In this document: positions 62,671 to 64,000 of the stretch, one piece after another
Numbering within the stretch: position 1 is the first letter of the stretch
Layout: the number at the start of each line of letters is the position of its first letter
Assembly (NCBI RefSeq): GCF_900107015.1
Contig: NZ_FNOI01000004.1
Coordinates: forward strand, 186,001 to 250,000
DNA length: 64,000 nt
Origin: Litoreibacter albidus
GTDB taxonomy: Bacteria > Pseudomonadota > Alphaproteobacteria > Rhodobacterales > Rhodobacteraceae
Reading direction: 5' to 3'
The notes under the pieces: generated by a model
What the model was told of the DNA's origin: nothing
Seen by the model: only the letters and a program-made list of their open reading frames with translations
Database searches by the model: none
Made by a program: the position numbers and the translations under genes

Positions 62671-63423
62671 CTAGGTCAGCCCGTCAAAGATCAGCTTGCC
62701 ACCTGCCCCTAGCAACAGGATGTAGGTGACCAGAAAGAAATACCGTTCCGGCATGGCGCGGTGGGCATAGACGCCGACCGCGACCCCGATCAGCAAAGGC
62801 GGGATCATGTAAAGATCCGCCCGCGCGGTGTCCCAGCTAAACACCCCGAGGAAGGCGTAGGGCACCGCCTTCATGGCGTTAATCGCCCAGAATGTGATTA
62901 CCGTCGTCGCTTGGTAGGTTGTTTTGCCCATACCTTGCGCCAACAGGAAAATCGCCGCCGGTGGGCCACCCGCGTGGCTGACGAAGCTGGTGAACCCCGA
63001 CACGCACCCCGCGATCAGCCCACGGCGGCTGTTAAACCCCGACTGCGCAACCCGCAGCCAGCCGCGTGACCGCGCGACTTGAAACACCACAAACCCCACA
63101 GAAATCACCCCGATCAGGACACGCAGCACATCTGGGTTCGTGGCCTTGTATAGCAACGCGCCAAGAACCACGCCCGGTATGCCGCCAAGGATCAAAGCCT
63201 TGGCGCTTGGCCAATGCCACTTGCCCCAGAACGGGCGTAACGTCGCGACATCCGCAATCATCAAAAGCGGCAACATGATTCCAAGCGCCGTCGCTGGCGG
63301 CAGGAAAATCGCAAGAATCGCGGTTGCCACGAAAGCGGCACCGCCGCCGAACCCGCCTTTCGCAACGCCCGAGATGAAGGCGGCCGGCAGGGCTAGGGCA
63401 AAAAAGGTGGCGTCAAACTCCAT
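62671..63423 (-). CDS. Second sulfite exporter TauE/SafE (TSUP) family protein
   Basis: 250 residues, seven or eight helices: FISGVAKGGFGGGAAFVATAILAIFLPPATALGIMLPLLMIADV and GLIAGCVSGFTSFVSHAGGPPAAIFLLAQGMGKTTYQATTVI are typical. The second repeat with SHAGGPPAAIFLL is a distinct TSUP subtype from the 39.5-kb protein. It likely moves an anion, substrate unknown. It stands alone ahead of mdh. Confidence 0.9.
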   Translation of the reverse strand: MEFDATFFALALPAAFISGVAKGGFGGGAAFVATAILAIFLPPATALGIMLPLLMIADVATLRPFWGKWHWPSAKALILGGIPGVVLGALLYKATNPDVLRVLIGVISVGFVVFQVARSRGWLRVAQSGFNSRRGLIAGCVSGFTSFVSHAGGPPAAIFLLAQGMGKTTYQATTVITFWAINAMKAVPYAFLGVFSWDTARADLYMIPPLLIGVAVGVYAHRAMPERYFFLVTYILLLGAGGKLIFDGLT

Positions 63424-63425
63424 GA

Positions 63426-64000
<575 letters not shown>

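Overview
The window reads as chromosome of an alphaproteobacterium of the Rhodobacteraceae (Roseobacter/Rhodobacter group). The evidence is an ethylmalonyl-CoA pathway (ccr, ecm, mch, a Mcl2-type malyl-CoA thioesterase), a second-type heat-shock sigma factor (RpoH) behind a candidate RpoE-type promoter, a LuxR/LuxI pair, a non-discriminating-type AspRS, high GC throughout, and tightly packed genes with many 1-4 base start/stop overlaps. No rRNA, tRNA, CRISPR array, insertion sequence or complete prophage was seen.

Layout. 0-7 kb: aspS, cfa and carB, with a short AT-richer accessory patch (6.8-8.7 kb) holding a SEC-C/zinc-finger protein and a phage-type HTH regulator. 9-17 kb: tdk; a hydroxyacid dehydrogenase, csaA-like and proC run; ybjN; coaBC-dut-moeB; and chaN behind rpoH. 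17-31 kb: cobU and a phosphatase, a GST, comM-like, gshB, the rsmI/yraN/lpoA-like neighbourhood, glnD-murJ, a rhomboid-like protein that has lost its catalytic residues, and trpS. 30-34 kb: a VOC protein, ilvE, a universal stress protein, nfuA behind an Irr-type box, and tsaB-rimI. 34-41 kb: a five-gene nucleoside-type ABC importer with an extra NTF2-fold gene, then a TSUP permease with its TIGR02186 partner. 41-48 kb: a RecD-like helicase, luxI, luxR, a small ORF overlapping luxR, ccr, an acyltransferase and a DUF4239-like membrane protein. 48-52 kb: ecm, a desaturase and deoD. 52-60 kb: creD and a succinate dehydrogenase operon in which five genes (four small lipoproteins and an FkbM methyltransferase) lie between sdhA and sdhB. 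60-64 kb: mch, DUF1737, nnrU, the mcl2-type gene, a small secreted protein, a second TSUP protein and the start of mdh.

The right-hand 20 kb hang together metabolically. Ccr and Ecm carry crotonyl-CoA to methylsuccinyl-CoA, Mch hydrates mesaconyl-CoA, the Mcl2-type enzyme releases malate from malyl-CoA, and Sdh and Mdh join this to the TCA cycle. The quorum-sensing genes lie next to ccr.

The most interesting observations are the genes inserted in the sdh operon, including two that look like diverged copies of one another; hairpins that would occlude the ribosome sites of luxI and creD; a twin GTGATCAC dyad upstream of sdhC; the dead rhomboid; the SEC-C/HNH-like protein; a shared palindrome found once between genes and once inside tsaB; and the conserved-looking small ORF ahead of luxR. 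All calls come from reading the sequence; no database search was run.
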